NCBI GenBank assembly: GCA_963834445.1
Contig: CAWIBU010000001.1
Span: 1 to 64,000, forward strand
Length of the DNA stretch: 64,000 bases
Direction: 5' to 3'
From: PALSA-350 sp963834445
Lineage (GTDB): Bacteria > Acidobacteriota > Terriglobia > Terriglobales > Acidobacteriaceae
Numbering within the stretch: the stretch's first letter is position 1; the number at the start of each line of letters is the position of its first letter. Positions 9,148 to 19,700 of this stretch are shown here, piece by piece. The notes under the pieces were generated by a model. The model searched no databases and was not told where the DNA came from. It worked only from the letters and a program-made list of their open reading frames with translations. Both the position numbers and the translations under genes were made by a program.

Positions 9148-10526
9148 ATCGAAGAAGGTTTCTCGGGACGGCAGCGATGATGGCGGCAGCACTACCCGGT
9201 TCCCGCATGGGGGCGGCGGTGGGCGGCCCCGCGCTGATTGATTCTTGTGCATGCGACCCCTTTCTCGGGCAAGCACGAGACGCGTCGTACGCCATCGACC
9301 CCAATGGTCCAACCCGGGCCAGCGACGCATTCCGCGAGCTTAGCTCGGGCATCAAAATCACCAACCTAAAAGTTTTTGGCGTTTCTCTGACCCCCAACTC
9401 CGACCGGCCCTATGTCTTCGTCAAGCTGGAAACCAACCAGCCGGGGTTGATCGGTTGGGGTGAGGCCACGCTCGAGGGCAAAGCCCAGTCAACCATGTCG
9501 TGCGTAGAAGACTTTCGCGACTTTTTGGTGGGCAACGATCCCATGCAGGTGGAGCACCTGTGGCAATCGATGTACGTGCACACGTTCTACCGTGCCGGCC
9601 CGCTCATCGGCTCTGCCATGTCCGGCATCGATCAGGCGTTGTGGGACATTCGCGGCAAGGCCTTGAACGTGCCCGTTTACCAACTGCTGGGCGGGCCTTA
9701 CGATCGCCGCGGCATACGCGGTTACTACCACGTGGAAAATATTCGCACGGCGGAAGATCTGGCCCACTTGCGCGAGACTGCTCTGCACGACGGCGTCTCT
9801 TGTCTCAAAATCGGGTTAGCCGATCACGACTATGAATGGATCGAAACCAATGCGAAAATCGATCGCGCGGTGAAACATATGCAGCGCGTGCGTGAAGGCC
9901 TGGGTGACTCGATCGACATAGCCGTCGACTTCCACGCCAAGATGGGGCCCGCGGTTGCCTCGATTCTCATCAAGGAAGTGGAACCGCTGCATCTGCTCTT
10001 TGTCGAAGAGCCGTGTCCACCGGAGAATCCGGGGGCCATGCTGCGTATTGCCCGCCACTCGACCACGCCCATCGCGACGGGCGAGCGTCTGGTCGCGGCC
10101 TATGGATGCCGCGAGCTGATCGAGATGGGAGCAGTCGATATTCTGCAAACCGACATCAATCACGTCGGCGGTATCTCCGCACTGTGGAAGGTCGCGGCCA
10201 TGGCGAACATCTCGAACATCTCCATGGCGCCTCATGCCTGTGAAGGACCTATCGGCGGTCTCTCCACCCTGCACGTGGATTCGGCCATGCCTAACTTTTT
10301 GGTTCAGGAAATCTGCAGCTTCGTAAAGCCTGGAGACAAAGAGAAGATCTGGGCGGAATGGTTTGGCTTCCCGGCCATGCGCATGGTGGATGGGCGCGTT
10401 CCTCTCCCCTCCAAACCCGGCCTGGGCTTTGAGCTGAGCGAGGCTTCGTTAAAGAAGTATCCCTTCGGCGGCACCAAGCCGATGGAGTTCGTCTGGCATG
10501 AAGATGGCTCGGTCGCGGCGCTCTAG
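9144..10526 (+). CDS. Mandelate racemase/galactonate dehydratase-like enzyme, Tat-exported
   Basis: A 460-residue enolase-superfamily enzyme resembling D-galactonate dehydratase (DgoD). The start MNRRRFLGTAAMMAAALPG is a twin-arginine signal peptide, so it is probably exported folded. Metal ligands are visible: Asp262 (VDFH), Glu288 (VEEP) and Glu314 (TGER). His264 and His364 (APHACEGPIG) match the acid/base histidines of the sugar-acid dehydratase group. The family reaction is Mg2+-dependent dehydration of an aldonic acid to a 2-keto-3-deoxy acid. The start codon overlaps the stop of the preceding paralogue (ATGA). Together with the upstream TonB receptor this suggests sugar-acid capture and processing in the periplasm. 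The exact substrate is not determined. Confidence 0.93.
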   Translation: MNRRRFLGTAAMMAAALPGSRMGAAVGGPALIDSCACDPFLGQARDASYAIDPNGPTRASDAFRELSSGIKITNLKVFGVSLTPNSDRPYVFVKLETNQPGLIGWGEATLEGKAQSTMSCVEDFRDFLVGNDPMQVEHLWQSMYVHTFYRAGPLIGSAMSGIDQALWDIRGKALNVPVYQLLGGPYDRRGIRGYYHVENIRTAEDLAHLRETALHDGVSCLKIGLADHDYEWIETNAKIDRAVKHMQRVREGLGDSIDIAVDFHAKMGPAVASILIKEVEPLHLLFVEEPCPPENPGAMLRIARHSTTPIATGERLVAAYGCRELIEMGAVDILQTDINHVGGISALWKVAAMANISNISMAPHACEGPIGGLSTLHVDSAMPNFLVQEICSFVKPGDKEKIWAEWFGFPAMRMVDGRVPLPSKPGLGFELSEASLKKYPFGGTKPMEFVWHEDGSVAAL

Positions 10527-10799
10527 CACCAGTGTGCGAGGAACGGCCTGCTTGCCTATCGGCAGCAATTCATGGTCTCGACGCCGTTTTGTTCAGATGG
10601 TGCTCACTCTCGCGCTGAGGGCTTTTCTCGCGTTTGCGCGCAATAGCTGCGCCGCACACCAAGCGCGTGAAGATCACCGCATCAGAGTGATGCAGATCCA
10701 GAGGATTGCCGGCAATGCTCCAGCTCAAGATCGAGATTGATAGCGGCGATGGCCGACTATGGTTGAAACGCGGTGTGAGCTTGGGCCTCTGTGGTTCTC

Positions 10800-12932
10800 C
10801 ATCATGCTTGGCTACGGTAGAAAAGGGGTAGAGAGAGCGAAGAACGCAGTCGGCAACGCGCGGCGAACTCATCTTGTGGGACGCTGGCCTGAGGGGCGAT
10901 GGCTTGAAGGGTCGCTATGGTTCATGCCACTGCAGCGTGGATCACTGGCAGGTAACTGAAGCTGACGGAGGTGTTTTCGGGATAGCGCTTCTCCATCTCG
11001 TTGGCGAGCTTCTCGGCTGCGCTGCGTCGTTCGAAAGCGCCAAGGCAAGAGCCGATCCATAGTTGACCTCGCGGTTGCCTGTCAGAGCGAGAGCGGCTGT
11101 GGCATTCGTTTTGCCTGATGGGATCCTTGAAGAATGCCGCCACAGATCTGTTTGGTTTCGATGTTCGCTGCTTGCTCGCGTTTGGCTTTTTGTTGTGTTA
11201 TGGACGGCTTTCTGCGACAAGTTGATGGCATTTTTCAGCTGCTCCTGGGACGCTTCGGCAAAGGTTTGGCGATCCAATATCAACTCTGCGTTTCAGGATG
11301 GGCTTTCGCAATTCCGCTCGCCTGCATGGCTGCGTGTCTCCTTTAAGTAAGCAAGGTCGAAGCGGAGCATCGCATGTGCGCTGGTTGAGATTGCGCGCCG
11401 CTGCCAGGTGAATCGCGTTCTCGGCGCCTTCCATGTCATTCAGGTAGAGCGAATTGCTGCCCAGCAGGTAATAGCCAACCCCATCGTCGGGGTTGAGCTC
11501 GATCGATCTTACGCGCCTCTTCGACCGCTCCTTTGTAGTTGGCGAGCACGACGTCGACAAAGCCGGCGAGAAAAGCGTGAGGAAGAGACTCGTGCGGGTA
11601 CGTCCGCGCCATTCGTTGGAGATTTGCTGCGCTTTTCCTGGTTACCGTCGCTCGCCAAAGTAGTAGCCGGCGATGAAAAATCGCTCTTCATCGCTGGCGC
11701 GGTCGCGAAGCTCATAGGCCCGTGTGACGTTTTCCGTGGCCAACTGAGAAGACCGTAGAGCCATACATCAGCCCCAGAGACGCGTAAGACATCGCGAAGT
11801 TAGGGTCGATCTCGAGGGCACGGCGAAAAAACGGGATGGCTGGCTCGTCGCTCTGCGAGTCGCGACCTTCCAGCCCAGGCTGTATTCCTTTAAAGCCTCA
11901 AGCGATGGCGTGGTCGCTCGGCAGCGGGGTGTCGTGCCTGGCAAGCGCAGCCACCGATTCGCCGCGCGCGCGCGAAAGCCGCGCGCCATTTGGTGACCGC
12001 TCGAGGGCATCCTCCTTGCGCGCGACCTGGACTTGCTCGTCGTTAATCTTCTCGCCGGTGCGGCAGTTGACTGACCGAAGGTCGAGTACATACTCGCTGC
12101 CGAGAGCCCGGATGGAGCCTTCGAGAACGGCGGAACTGCTGGTGCGCTCACACACTTCGCGCGCGGTCTGCCGGTAAGGCGAGCATCGTGCGGCTTGCCA
12201 TCAGGCGCAGCGCCTGCCGGATACGATCTTCTGAAACCAGACTCAGCGAGGGGGACTGCTCCACTGCACTTCCATGCCTTGGCGAAGCGTGTGATCGAAA
12301 GCAGGGTCTCAGTCGTATTCACGAAATCGGCACAGGATGGAATTTTTCTCGCCCTGCTTGGCAGGCCGGCTGCTACGAAGGAGGAGGGATGCGGCGATCG
12401 TCTGGTTCAATGCCACAGCGGCGCGGGCGAGCAGGATTTGCGGCGCGCTTGGGGCTTTTGCGGAATCGGAAGAGGCGGCAACGGCTGGTCGGTCTCCGCT
12501 TCGTTCTCTTCAATCACAATTTGGGTGCGTGTGCGACTGGGCCACGAGGGCTTCGCCTGGCTCGGTAACCGTGCGCACCGCCGCCGCGAAACGATAGCCT
12601 CGTCCCGGCAGCGTCACGATATATTCCCGGTTCTCCCGGGTATCCCCGAGCGCCTTGCGCAGCAGGAAGATGTTCTGGCTCAGGTTCGATTCCTCGACGA
12701 ACGAGTCTGGCCAAACCTCCTTGAGGAGTTCTTCCTTGGAGACCACGTCGCGGCTGCGGCGTACCAGGACAAGCAGCGTCTCGAATGCTTTGGGGGTGAC
12801 AGGGACAAGATCGTCTCCCCGGCGCAGGATCTGCTTGTCGGGGTCCATGTGGAACGGCTCGAATTCATAAGCAATCCTGGGGTCCGTAGCCATTGTTTGA
12901 AGAGCCGGTAGCACGAAGAGGCGAGAACGCAC
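10800..12932 (-). pseudogene. Broken winged-helix transcriptional regulator with TPR tail (CadC-like architecture)
   Basis: The N-terminus is clean. From about residue 18 of the frame beginning at 12932, a winged-helix OmpR/CadC-type DNA-binding domain is readable (YEFEPFHMDPDKQILRRG; ELLKEVWPDSFVEESNLSQN; YIVTLPGRGYRF). After it, homologous text continues but hops between all three minus frames: QSPSLSLVSEDRIRQALRLM near 12.25 kb, SSAVLEGSIRALGSEYVLDL near 12.1 kb, ATTPSLEALKEYSLGWK near 11.9 kb, ELNPDDGVGYYLLGSNSLYL near 11.45 kb, and ANEMEKRYPENTSVSFSYLP near 10.95 kb. This is the usual order of the acidobacterial winged-helix/TPR proteins. At least six indels are needed, so no full-length product is possible as written. 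The left end is approximate; conservation fades below about 10.9 kb. Confidence 0.85.
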
Positions 12933-13169
12933 CCGTTAGCGGGGACCGATTAATCGTAAGCGCAATCTTACACAGTCTCGACATCCCTGCTTGAAGGTTC
13001 TGCGGCAAGTGCACCGCAATCCGTTGTAACTGCTTGCATCTGTTACCTCACGACGTTGCTTGAGACGCATTGAGAAATATTGAACCGCGGCTTGAAGACT
13101 TTCCCGGCCTGCGGACTGCAGGATGCGCTCATGACGAAGCCGCCGCAGTGGCGAGACCCGGAGAGTGAC

Positions 13170-13489
13170 ATGGTGGTGAAAACGACAAGGATCACGATTG
13201 AAACCGAAAGCCTGCTGGTTGTGCACAGGGGCAAAACTGTCGTGACTGGTGTCCTGTTTGCTGCGCCGAAGCGGAAGTGATGACGCTCGAGGGCAACAGC
13301 CTTGACGAACACCTCCCTTCCACGATCTTGAGAGATTGGCTGGCCGCCGGCAAGCTCCACTTTTGGAGTGCCGACGGCGGACCAGTCCAGATCTGCCTCA
13401 CCTCGCTGCACGGGTGCTTCGCCTCCGAGGCCCCTCTCAGACTTACCACCCCTAAACCCACCCACCGGAAAACAGGAGAAGAACAATGA
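13170..13489 (+). pseudogene. Small CxxC / helix-turn-helix-like protein, one frameshift
   Basis: Frame one from ATG 13170 reads MVVKTTRITIETESLLVVHR, then leaves the family near 13237. The second frame picks up as RDWCPVCCAEAEVMTLEGNS and continues with STILRDWLAAGKLHFWSADG and PVQICLTSLHGCF to a stop at 13489. I recall a family of small acidobacterial proteins of this form: a beta-rich start, a WCPxC knuckle, then an excisionase-like helical region ending in KLHF and ICLxSL. A single-base indel near 13237 would join the two parts. The stop overlaps the ATG at 13486 of the next gene (ATGA), so the pair was an operon. It is divergent from the winged-helix gene at 12932. Confidence 0.7.
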
Positions 13490-14684
13490 CTTACCTTACA
13501 TTCGCACCGAAGTGGTCGCGCATCGCGCGGCTAAGTATTGTGCTGGCCGCGGTAGCAGGGCCGGTTTGCACCCTCGCACAGCCCCACGCCCCCTCAATAC
13601 ACCATCGTCGACCTGGGTCCGGTGGGCCCGTCGTGGTCGCAGGGCCAGCCGTTTACAGTCAGCCACCATGGGCTGGTGAGCGGGGAGATCGTTGTCGCCA
13701 ATCCCGACAACCCGGCCGAATGGGTATCGCACGCGGTGCTATGGGATGGAACCTACCGCAAAGTCATCGGCCTCCCGGACTCGGAGGGCCAAACAGCGTT
13801 GCCTTCGGAGTGAACTTCCGCGGCCACGCAGCAGGGCAAGCCGACACCGCAATTGCGGACCCGAATGGGGAAGACTTCTGCGGATCTGCAGCGCTCGGTC
13901 TGACCCACAGCGGGAACACATGCGCGCCTTTTCTGTGGCAGGACGGTGTCATGGTCGCGCTCCCCAGGCTGCGAAGCAGCGGGGGGACGGAAGGCAGCAA
14001 CGGCGCAGCCCTGCAGATCAACGACTGGGGAATGGTCGCGGGCACGGCGGAAAACGGCGAGGTGGACTCAACCTGCCGGGGGCGTCCGTGTCGCGGCAGA
14101 TCATCGAGTTCAAGCCGGTCCTCTGGATGAAACCTTTCTCGTGGTCGCAGGTGCGGTGCTGGAGCTTGCGACCGTTGCGGGCGATCCCGACGGCATTGCA
14201 TTCGCGATCAACGATCGCGGCCAGGCCGTCGGAGCCAGCGGCAATTGTGGACCGTTTAACGCGATTGAGCAGAACAATCTCACCCCGCTGCATGCTGTTC
14301 TGTGGCGCGATGGCAAGGCGATAACCTGGGTAACCTGGGCGGAGACGGTAGGGTTGCCGGAATTTATGCAGCGGCTGAAGGATGGCGGGCAGGTGGTGGG
14401 AACCTTGGAACCAGCGGCTCAGCGGAGGCCGTGGTATTCCGCTTCGACCCGTTTGAACTCAGGACTGTCCATGCCCTGGGTCAGCTCCTTCCAGTGCACC
14501 GGCCTATTTCACCCTATCGAGCGCTACCAACGGCTACTACGGTGGTTGGACCGGAGCCGGTAACATAACTACCGAGTTTCCGTTGTCTACGGGGATCGTT
14601 GTGCCGAGCGGGACCACCTTATACGTAACTGGAAACGAGACGAGCGAGGAGATAACGGTTTACGGCTACTTGAGCGCGAATTAA
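13486..14684 (+). pseudogene. Broken secreted HAF-repeat protein
   Basis: An AGGAG lies 7-8 bases before ATG 13486, and the first frame encodes a signal peptide (RLSIVLAAVAGPVCTLA). After that the homologous text moves between frames: VDLGPVGPSWSQGQPFTVSH near 13.62 kb, LGGPNSVAFGVNFRGHAAGQ near 13.79 kb, CAPFLWQDGVMVALPRL near 13.93 kb, GDPDGIAFAINDRGQAVGAS near 14.19 kb, DGGQVVGTLE near 14.39 kb, and finally NGYYGGWTGAGNITTEFPLS to the stop at 14684. The repeated pattern AxxINxxGQVVGxS is that of extracellular HAF-family repeats. At least six frame changes occur in 1.2 kb. Function of intact relatives is unknown; they are presumed secreted or surface proteins. Confidence 0.8.
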
Positions 14685-14837
14685 CTCGGAAGGCTGCGTT
14701 GTCGCCCATTTCAGAAAGAAGGCTGGGCCTCATCTTCAGCACAGCGGCTGGCTCGGAAAGCAGCACCGATCCAGTGGGCCAGCCGCGCATTCCGTATTTC
14801 GCTCTTGCGCGAACGCGGCAGCTTCGTCCCACCATTA

Positions 14838-15185
14838 TCACGTTTGCATCTTGCCGAGCGGCGGCAGTGTTGGCGCAACCCCCAGGTGTTTGGTTCCCCA
14901 GCCACACATTGCCTCCATCACCGGGATCAACTCCTTGCCCGCATCGCTCAGCATGTAGTCAACGCGGGGAGGCACGGTCTTCGTAACCAGGCGGCTAAGT
15001 ATACCGTCGGTTTCCAGTTCACGAAGTTGCGCGGTCAACACCTTTTCACTCACGCCCGGCAAGAGGTCGCGAATCTCCGCAAAGCGCCGCGACCCGAAGC
15101 CGAGATGCCATACGATCAAAACTTTCCACTTCCCGGCCAGGACGTTTGATGTAGCTTGTACCGGACATCCGAAATGGTTTTTCAT
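14838..15185 (-). CDS. HxlR-family transcriptional regulator
   Basis: A 115-residue winged-helix protein. It starts MKNHFGCPVQATSNVLAGKW, with the conserved Cys near the N-terminus and GKWKVLIVWHL, followed by RRFAEIRDLLPGVSEKVLTA and the wing LSRLVTKTVPPRVDYMLSDA. These are the signatures of the HxlR (MarR-like) family, in which a conserved cysteine often senses reactive aldehydes or oxidants. It is divergent from the SnoaL-like and MBL-fold genes starting 156 bases away, so it probably controls them. Confidence 0.93.
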   Translation of the reverse strand: MKNHFGCPVQATSNVLAGKWKVLIVWHLGFGSRRFAEIRDLLPGVSEKVLTAQLRELETDGILSRLVTKTVPPRVDYMLSDAGKELIPVMEAMCGWGTKHLGVAPTLPPLGKMQT

Positions 15186-15341
15186 CTTCCTGCTTCCCGG
15201 CTTACAAAATTGTGCGTACTTCCTGGATGGCCAGGGTTGCGCTATTTTCGAAGACAGTCAAAACAGTATTGCATGAACTGCTTTGCCGGCAGGCATGGCC
15301 GGGGCTGAGCCAGACCCCATCACGACGTAAGGAGCATCTAC

Positions 15342-15749
15342 ATGGCAACCGGAATGACGTTAGAGCAGATGAAGCGGTTAGTCAGGGACCACTTTGAGGA
15401 TTTCGTGAACAAGCGGAATGCGGGCGTAATCCGCAAAAACATGACGCCCGATTTCCACGACCATGACGGACCGGGCGGAAAGCCCACGGGAGTGGATGGC
15501 GACGAACAGATGATGCTCAACCTGTACAAAGCCATGCCCGACCTGCACCTGACAATCGAAGACATGATCGCTGAAGGAGACAAGGTCATGTGCCGGAACA
15601 TCTGGCGTTGGACCGACGCCGCTTCGGGCAAGAAGATGCAATTTCACGGCTTCGTGCTCTGGCGATTCGAGGGTGACAAAATTGCCGAGCGCTGGGCCAC
15701 GGTGACGCCGCCGGCGGAAGGAACTTCCTGGAGCACAGTACAGAATTAG
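15342..15749 (+). CDS. SnoaL-like ester cyclase family protein
   Basis: A 135-residue protein of the NTF2-like/SnoaL fold. It shows the characteristic sequence FVNKRNAGVIRKNMTPDFHD, then PDLHLTIEDMIAEGDKVMCR and GFVLWRFEGDKIAERWATV. Members range from polyketide cyclases to hydrolases, isomerases and non-enzymatic carriers. AAGGAG at about 15329-15334 supports the ATG at 15342. It is the first gene of a likely two-gene unit with the MBL hydrolase, opposite an HxlR regulator. Confidence 0.88.
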   Translation: MATGMTLEQMKRLVRDHFEDFVNKRNAGVIRKNMTPDFHDHDGPGGKPTGVDGDEQMMLNLYKAMPDLHLTIEDMIAEGDKVMCRNIWRWTDAASGKKMQFHGFVLWRFEGDKIAERWATVTPPAEGTSWSTVQN

Positions 15750-15839
15750 CAATCGGCCAGGCACCGGGCTACTCACCTGGAGACTTGCTATGTCTGTGCC
15801 AGTGCCGTTGGAATGATTGCAATATAAAGAGGCTGAATC

Positions 15840-16649
15840 ATGCGGGAAGCAACAGCAGGTTTGTCGATTCAGCGGTTCACTGCAAGCGAAGCCGGGGCGT
15901 GGTCCAATTCCTACCTGGTTGGCAATGGATCCGAAGCCCTCGTTGTGGACGTCCCGATGCTCCGCGGCGATGCCGGCAAACTTGCCGCCATGATCGCGCA
16001 CTCAGGGAAGACGCTTCAGACGGTGATGATCTCGCACGCACACCCGGACCACTTTATGGGACTGGATGTGATTGCAGATCGCTTCCCCGAGGCACGCATC
16101 GTCAGCACGGCGAATGTGGTGGCCGATATCCAGGCGGACGGCCCATGGATGTGCTCGATGCTGCAAAGTAAGCTGGGTTCTGAAGGTCCCGCGCGGCTGG
16201 TCATCCCCGAGATTGTGCAGCAGCCGAAGTTGCGACTCGAGGACGCCACCTTCGATATTGTGGAGTTTGGCGAGGGCGAATCCAAACACATTGCGTGCGT
16301 TTATATCCCCTCATCGAAGGCGCTCCTTTGCGCAGATATGGTCTACAACCACGCACACCTCTATTTGCAGGAGAGACATCAGGAAAGCTGGCTTGCCCGG
16401 CTCAGCGAGTTAGAGACATATGCCGCGGGCCGGGTAGAAACCATCTATCCAGGACACGGAGAAGCCGCTGGCCTGGAACTGATCGCCCAAAGCCGCGCCT
16501 ACCTGCACGATTTCGGTGACGCGCTCAGAACCGGCGACGCGCAGGCCGCTGCGCAATATATGTTGGACCGCTACCCGAGTTACCACGTAAAGCAGTTTCT
16601 GACGGCGTTCAGTATTCCCGCGTACTTTCCGCCCGGGCCATCGGCATAG
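15840..16649 (+). CDS. MBL-fold metallo-hydrolase
   Basis: A 269-residue metallo-beta-lactamase-fold protein with the metal motif SHAHPDHFMG (His66, His68, Asp70, His71). Later ligands are likely in CADMVYNHAHLY (Asp/His) and the final YPGHGE histidine. No signal peptide is present, so it should be cytosolic. The fold hydrolyses thioesters, lactones or other esters, and specificity cannot be assigned. It follows the SnoaL-like gene by 90 bases. The HxlR context suggests a stress or detoxification role, such as quinone or aldehyde-related chemistry; that is inference. Confidence 0.92.
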   Translation: MREATAGLSIQRFTASEAGAWSNSYLVGNGSEALVVDVPMLRGDAGKLAAMIAHSGKTLQTVMISHAHPDHFMGLDVIADRFPEARIVSTANVVADIQADGPWMCSMLQSKLGSEGPARLVIPEIVQQPKLRLEDATFDIVEFGEGESKHIACVYIPSSKALLCADMVYNHAHLYLQERHQESWLARLSELETYAAGRVETIYPGHGEAAGLELIAQSRAYLHDFGDALRTGDAQAAAQYMLDRYPSYHVKQFLTAFSIPAYFPPGPSA

Positions 16650-16742
16650 GCGCCCCAGTCACTATTTGCTTATCCCACTCAAGCCAAAGGCGGGCTTGAA
16701 TGGGCCACCCGACATTAGCGGCAGGGTTACAGAGAGCATGCT

Positions 16743-19700
16743 TCAGGGTGTGCAGCTTTCCCCGGAGATTTCCGTGGCGATCGGGAGATGGAGCGGGTTT
16801 TGCTGGCCTAGATTGGCGTTCAGCGTTTTCCAGAGAGCCATGGTTCTGGTTAGATCGCTGCACTCCTCGCTAACAGCCTGACGCTGCAGTTCGGTGGGTT
16901 GTTGATCGGCGGCCTCGACGCTGTTGAGCAAACGCGCAAGGTCACGGTTGACAGGACCCAAACCCGGCGCAGCCTTGGTGCCGTCCTGGATGGCGTCGAT
17001 CTGGTTTTCGATGCCGGCCGTAGCCAGCTTGTCTTTTTTACGCGCTTCGACCGCGGCCGTGAGGCCTTTCAACTGTTGAAACGCGTGGTAAGAAACCGCC
17101 AGGCCACTCAGGATGCGGCGCGAGAGCGCCAGCTGCGCTTCCAGGTCCTCGGCAGAAGCGTGCACGCGGGGATCCAGCGCAACCGTAAGAGGCTGCTGCA
17201 CTGTCTGGCCGCCGGCGGTGAACTCGACCGTGTAGTGGCCGGGCACAACCAGCGGGCCCTGCGGCTGCTGGCGTGGCGTTTCATAGGGTATCGCGTGGTC
17301 GGCCAGCGTGTATTCGGTGTATTGCAGAATAGGTCCGTAATACGAAGCGGGCAGAGTCTGCGGTGCGTCGTAACGCAAGTCCCAAACGAAGCGATGCAAA
17401 CCAGGCGTTCGCTCCACCGATCGAGGAGTGGCAAACCAATACTCGGGCACATTGGCCGGCGGTAGCTGCGGTTCCTGCGCAGCGCCGGTGAATTTTCTGA
17501 CCACGTTGCCAGCCGCATCGCGAATGGTGATCGACGGCGCCTCGGCTACGGAAGTGCGCAAATAATAATCCAGGCTGACGCCATCCGGTGGATTCTGCCC
17601 GGTAGGTGTTTCGATGGGCAGCGGCGTGTCCTGATAAGTATCCCAACGGACGCGAAGCGCCATCGCCGGGGTAAATAGATGAACCGCCGCGCTCAGCACC
17701 TCGGGCGTTAGTTGGCGAATGGGGGTGATGTTGTCCAGGATCCAGAGACCGCGGCCATAGGTGGAGATGACCAAGTCGTCGCCGTGGATTTCCATGTCGG
17801 TAATCGGGGTCGCCGGCAGATTTAGGGTCAGCGGATGCCAATGCTCTCCGTCGTCGAAGGAAACGAAAACCCGCGAGTCGGTTCCGGCGAAGAGCAGCCC
17901 TTTGCGCACCGGGTCTTCGCGCACCACGCGCACGCTCTCATTGGCCGGCAGGCCGTTGACCAGCGATTGCCAGGTGGCGCCAAGGTCGCGCGTGCGCAAC
18001 ACCTGCGGAGCAACCGCTTCGCGGCTGGAGCCGACCGTGACGTACGCCGTGCCGGCCTGGTGATGCGAGGGTTCTACATAAAGAATTTGCGCAGGCTCAG
18101 CGAGCCCCGGCGGAGTTACCTTCTGCCAATGCGCACCGCCGTCGCGTGTCATTTGCAGCAGGCGGTTGGTGGTGCCGGCCCATATCTCCTGAGGGTCCAT
18201 TGGGGAAACGGATAGAGCCTCAATCGCCGGGGGACGGGGCTTATCGGGGTAGGTTTCCGAATCGTCCTTCTTATCCCATTCGGTAAGGTCTGGACTAATC
18301 GGCACCCAGGTCCGGGCGTCGTCTACCGTTGCCAAAACATACTGGGTGCCTAGATAAAGCGTGTGCGGATCGTGGGGAGGAAAAAACAAGGGCGGCATCT
18401 GGCTGACGCGGTACTGATCCCCTTTTTCAAACACTGTAGCTGTCTGGCCCGACTTGCGATCGTAGCGGACAACCGTACCGTACCATCCACCGGAGTAAAT
18501 CCAGTCGGGATGCAGAGGGTCGGGGGCAATGAAGCAGTACTCGAAGCCGCCCACTGAGTACACATCCTGCGGGATAATCTGGCCGTGGTCGCTCCGATCA
18601 GGCACCGATTGCGTGCCGCTGTCTTGCTGCGCCGCATAGGTTCGGTAGGGGAACGAGTGGTCGGTGGTGACGTGATAATACTGGCCGGTCGGCTGGTTAT
18701 ACCAGGAGCTCCACGTCTTGCCCGCATCGACGCTGAGAATCGCACCCTGATCGACGCCCAGAAGCAGCCGGTTGGGATTTTTGGGATCGATCCACAGCAC
18801 ATGGAAGTCATCCCCTGAGGGAGCGCCTACATACGCAGCAAAGGTATGGCCGCCGTCGATCGAACGGTAGAGAGAGGTCTGAGCGACGTAAAGGATATCG
18901 GGGTTCCTGGTGTCCACGAAGATGCGGCTGAAGTAAGCGTTGCCCAGGATGCGCGGGTCTTTGGTGGATTGGGTCCAGGTTGCGCCAGCATCGTCTGAGC
19001 GGTAGAAACCCTGTTCCATGACGGCGTAGAGGCGGCGTCCGCGGGTACCGCCGGCGACGCTGATACCCAGGCGGCCGCGGCCCTTTTCCGGCAGGCCCTG
19101 CGCGGCCAGCGGTCGCCAGGTGGACCCCTCGTCCACGGATTTGTAGATCAGGGAATTGGCCTCAATGCCACCCGCCGAGGCGACCGCTCCCGAAGCCGGC
19201 ACATAGAGCGACGCATAGAGAACACGAGCGTTGTCAGGATCGGCCGCCAGGTCGAAAACACCCGCGGTCTGGTCATTGTTGAGGGTTTGCTTCCAGATCT
19301 TGCCGCCGTCTGTCGACTTAAAGACCCCGCGTGCGATGGAAAAAGTCTTGCTCGGCACGGGACGTGAGAAGACGTTCACCCCAATGGAATTGGCCCCGGC
19401 CACGAGCACGTCTGGATTGTGCGGATCGACGATGACGGCCTGCAGGAAGCGTGTATTTTCAAGACCAGCGTGGGTCCAGGTCTTGCCTTGATCCACAGAC
19501 TTGTAGAGGCCGTCGCCCGCGGTCTGCTCGCCTGTGCCGGCGTAGAGAATCCGGGAGTTGGAAGGAGCGATGACCAGCGCGCCAATCGAGGCCATCCGTT
19601 GTTTATCGAAGATGGGTCTCCAGACGTGACCCGCGTTAGTGGTCTTCCATATGCCGCCGCCCGGCGTGCCGAAGTAGTAGACATTTGGTTGGTCAGGCAC

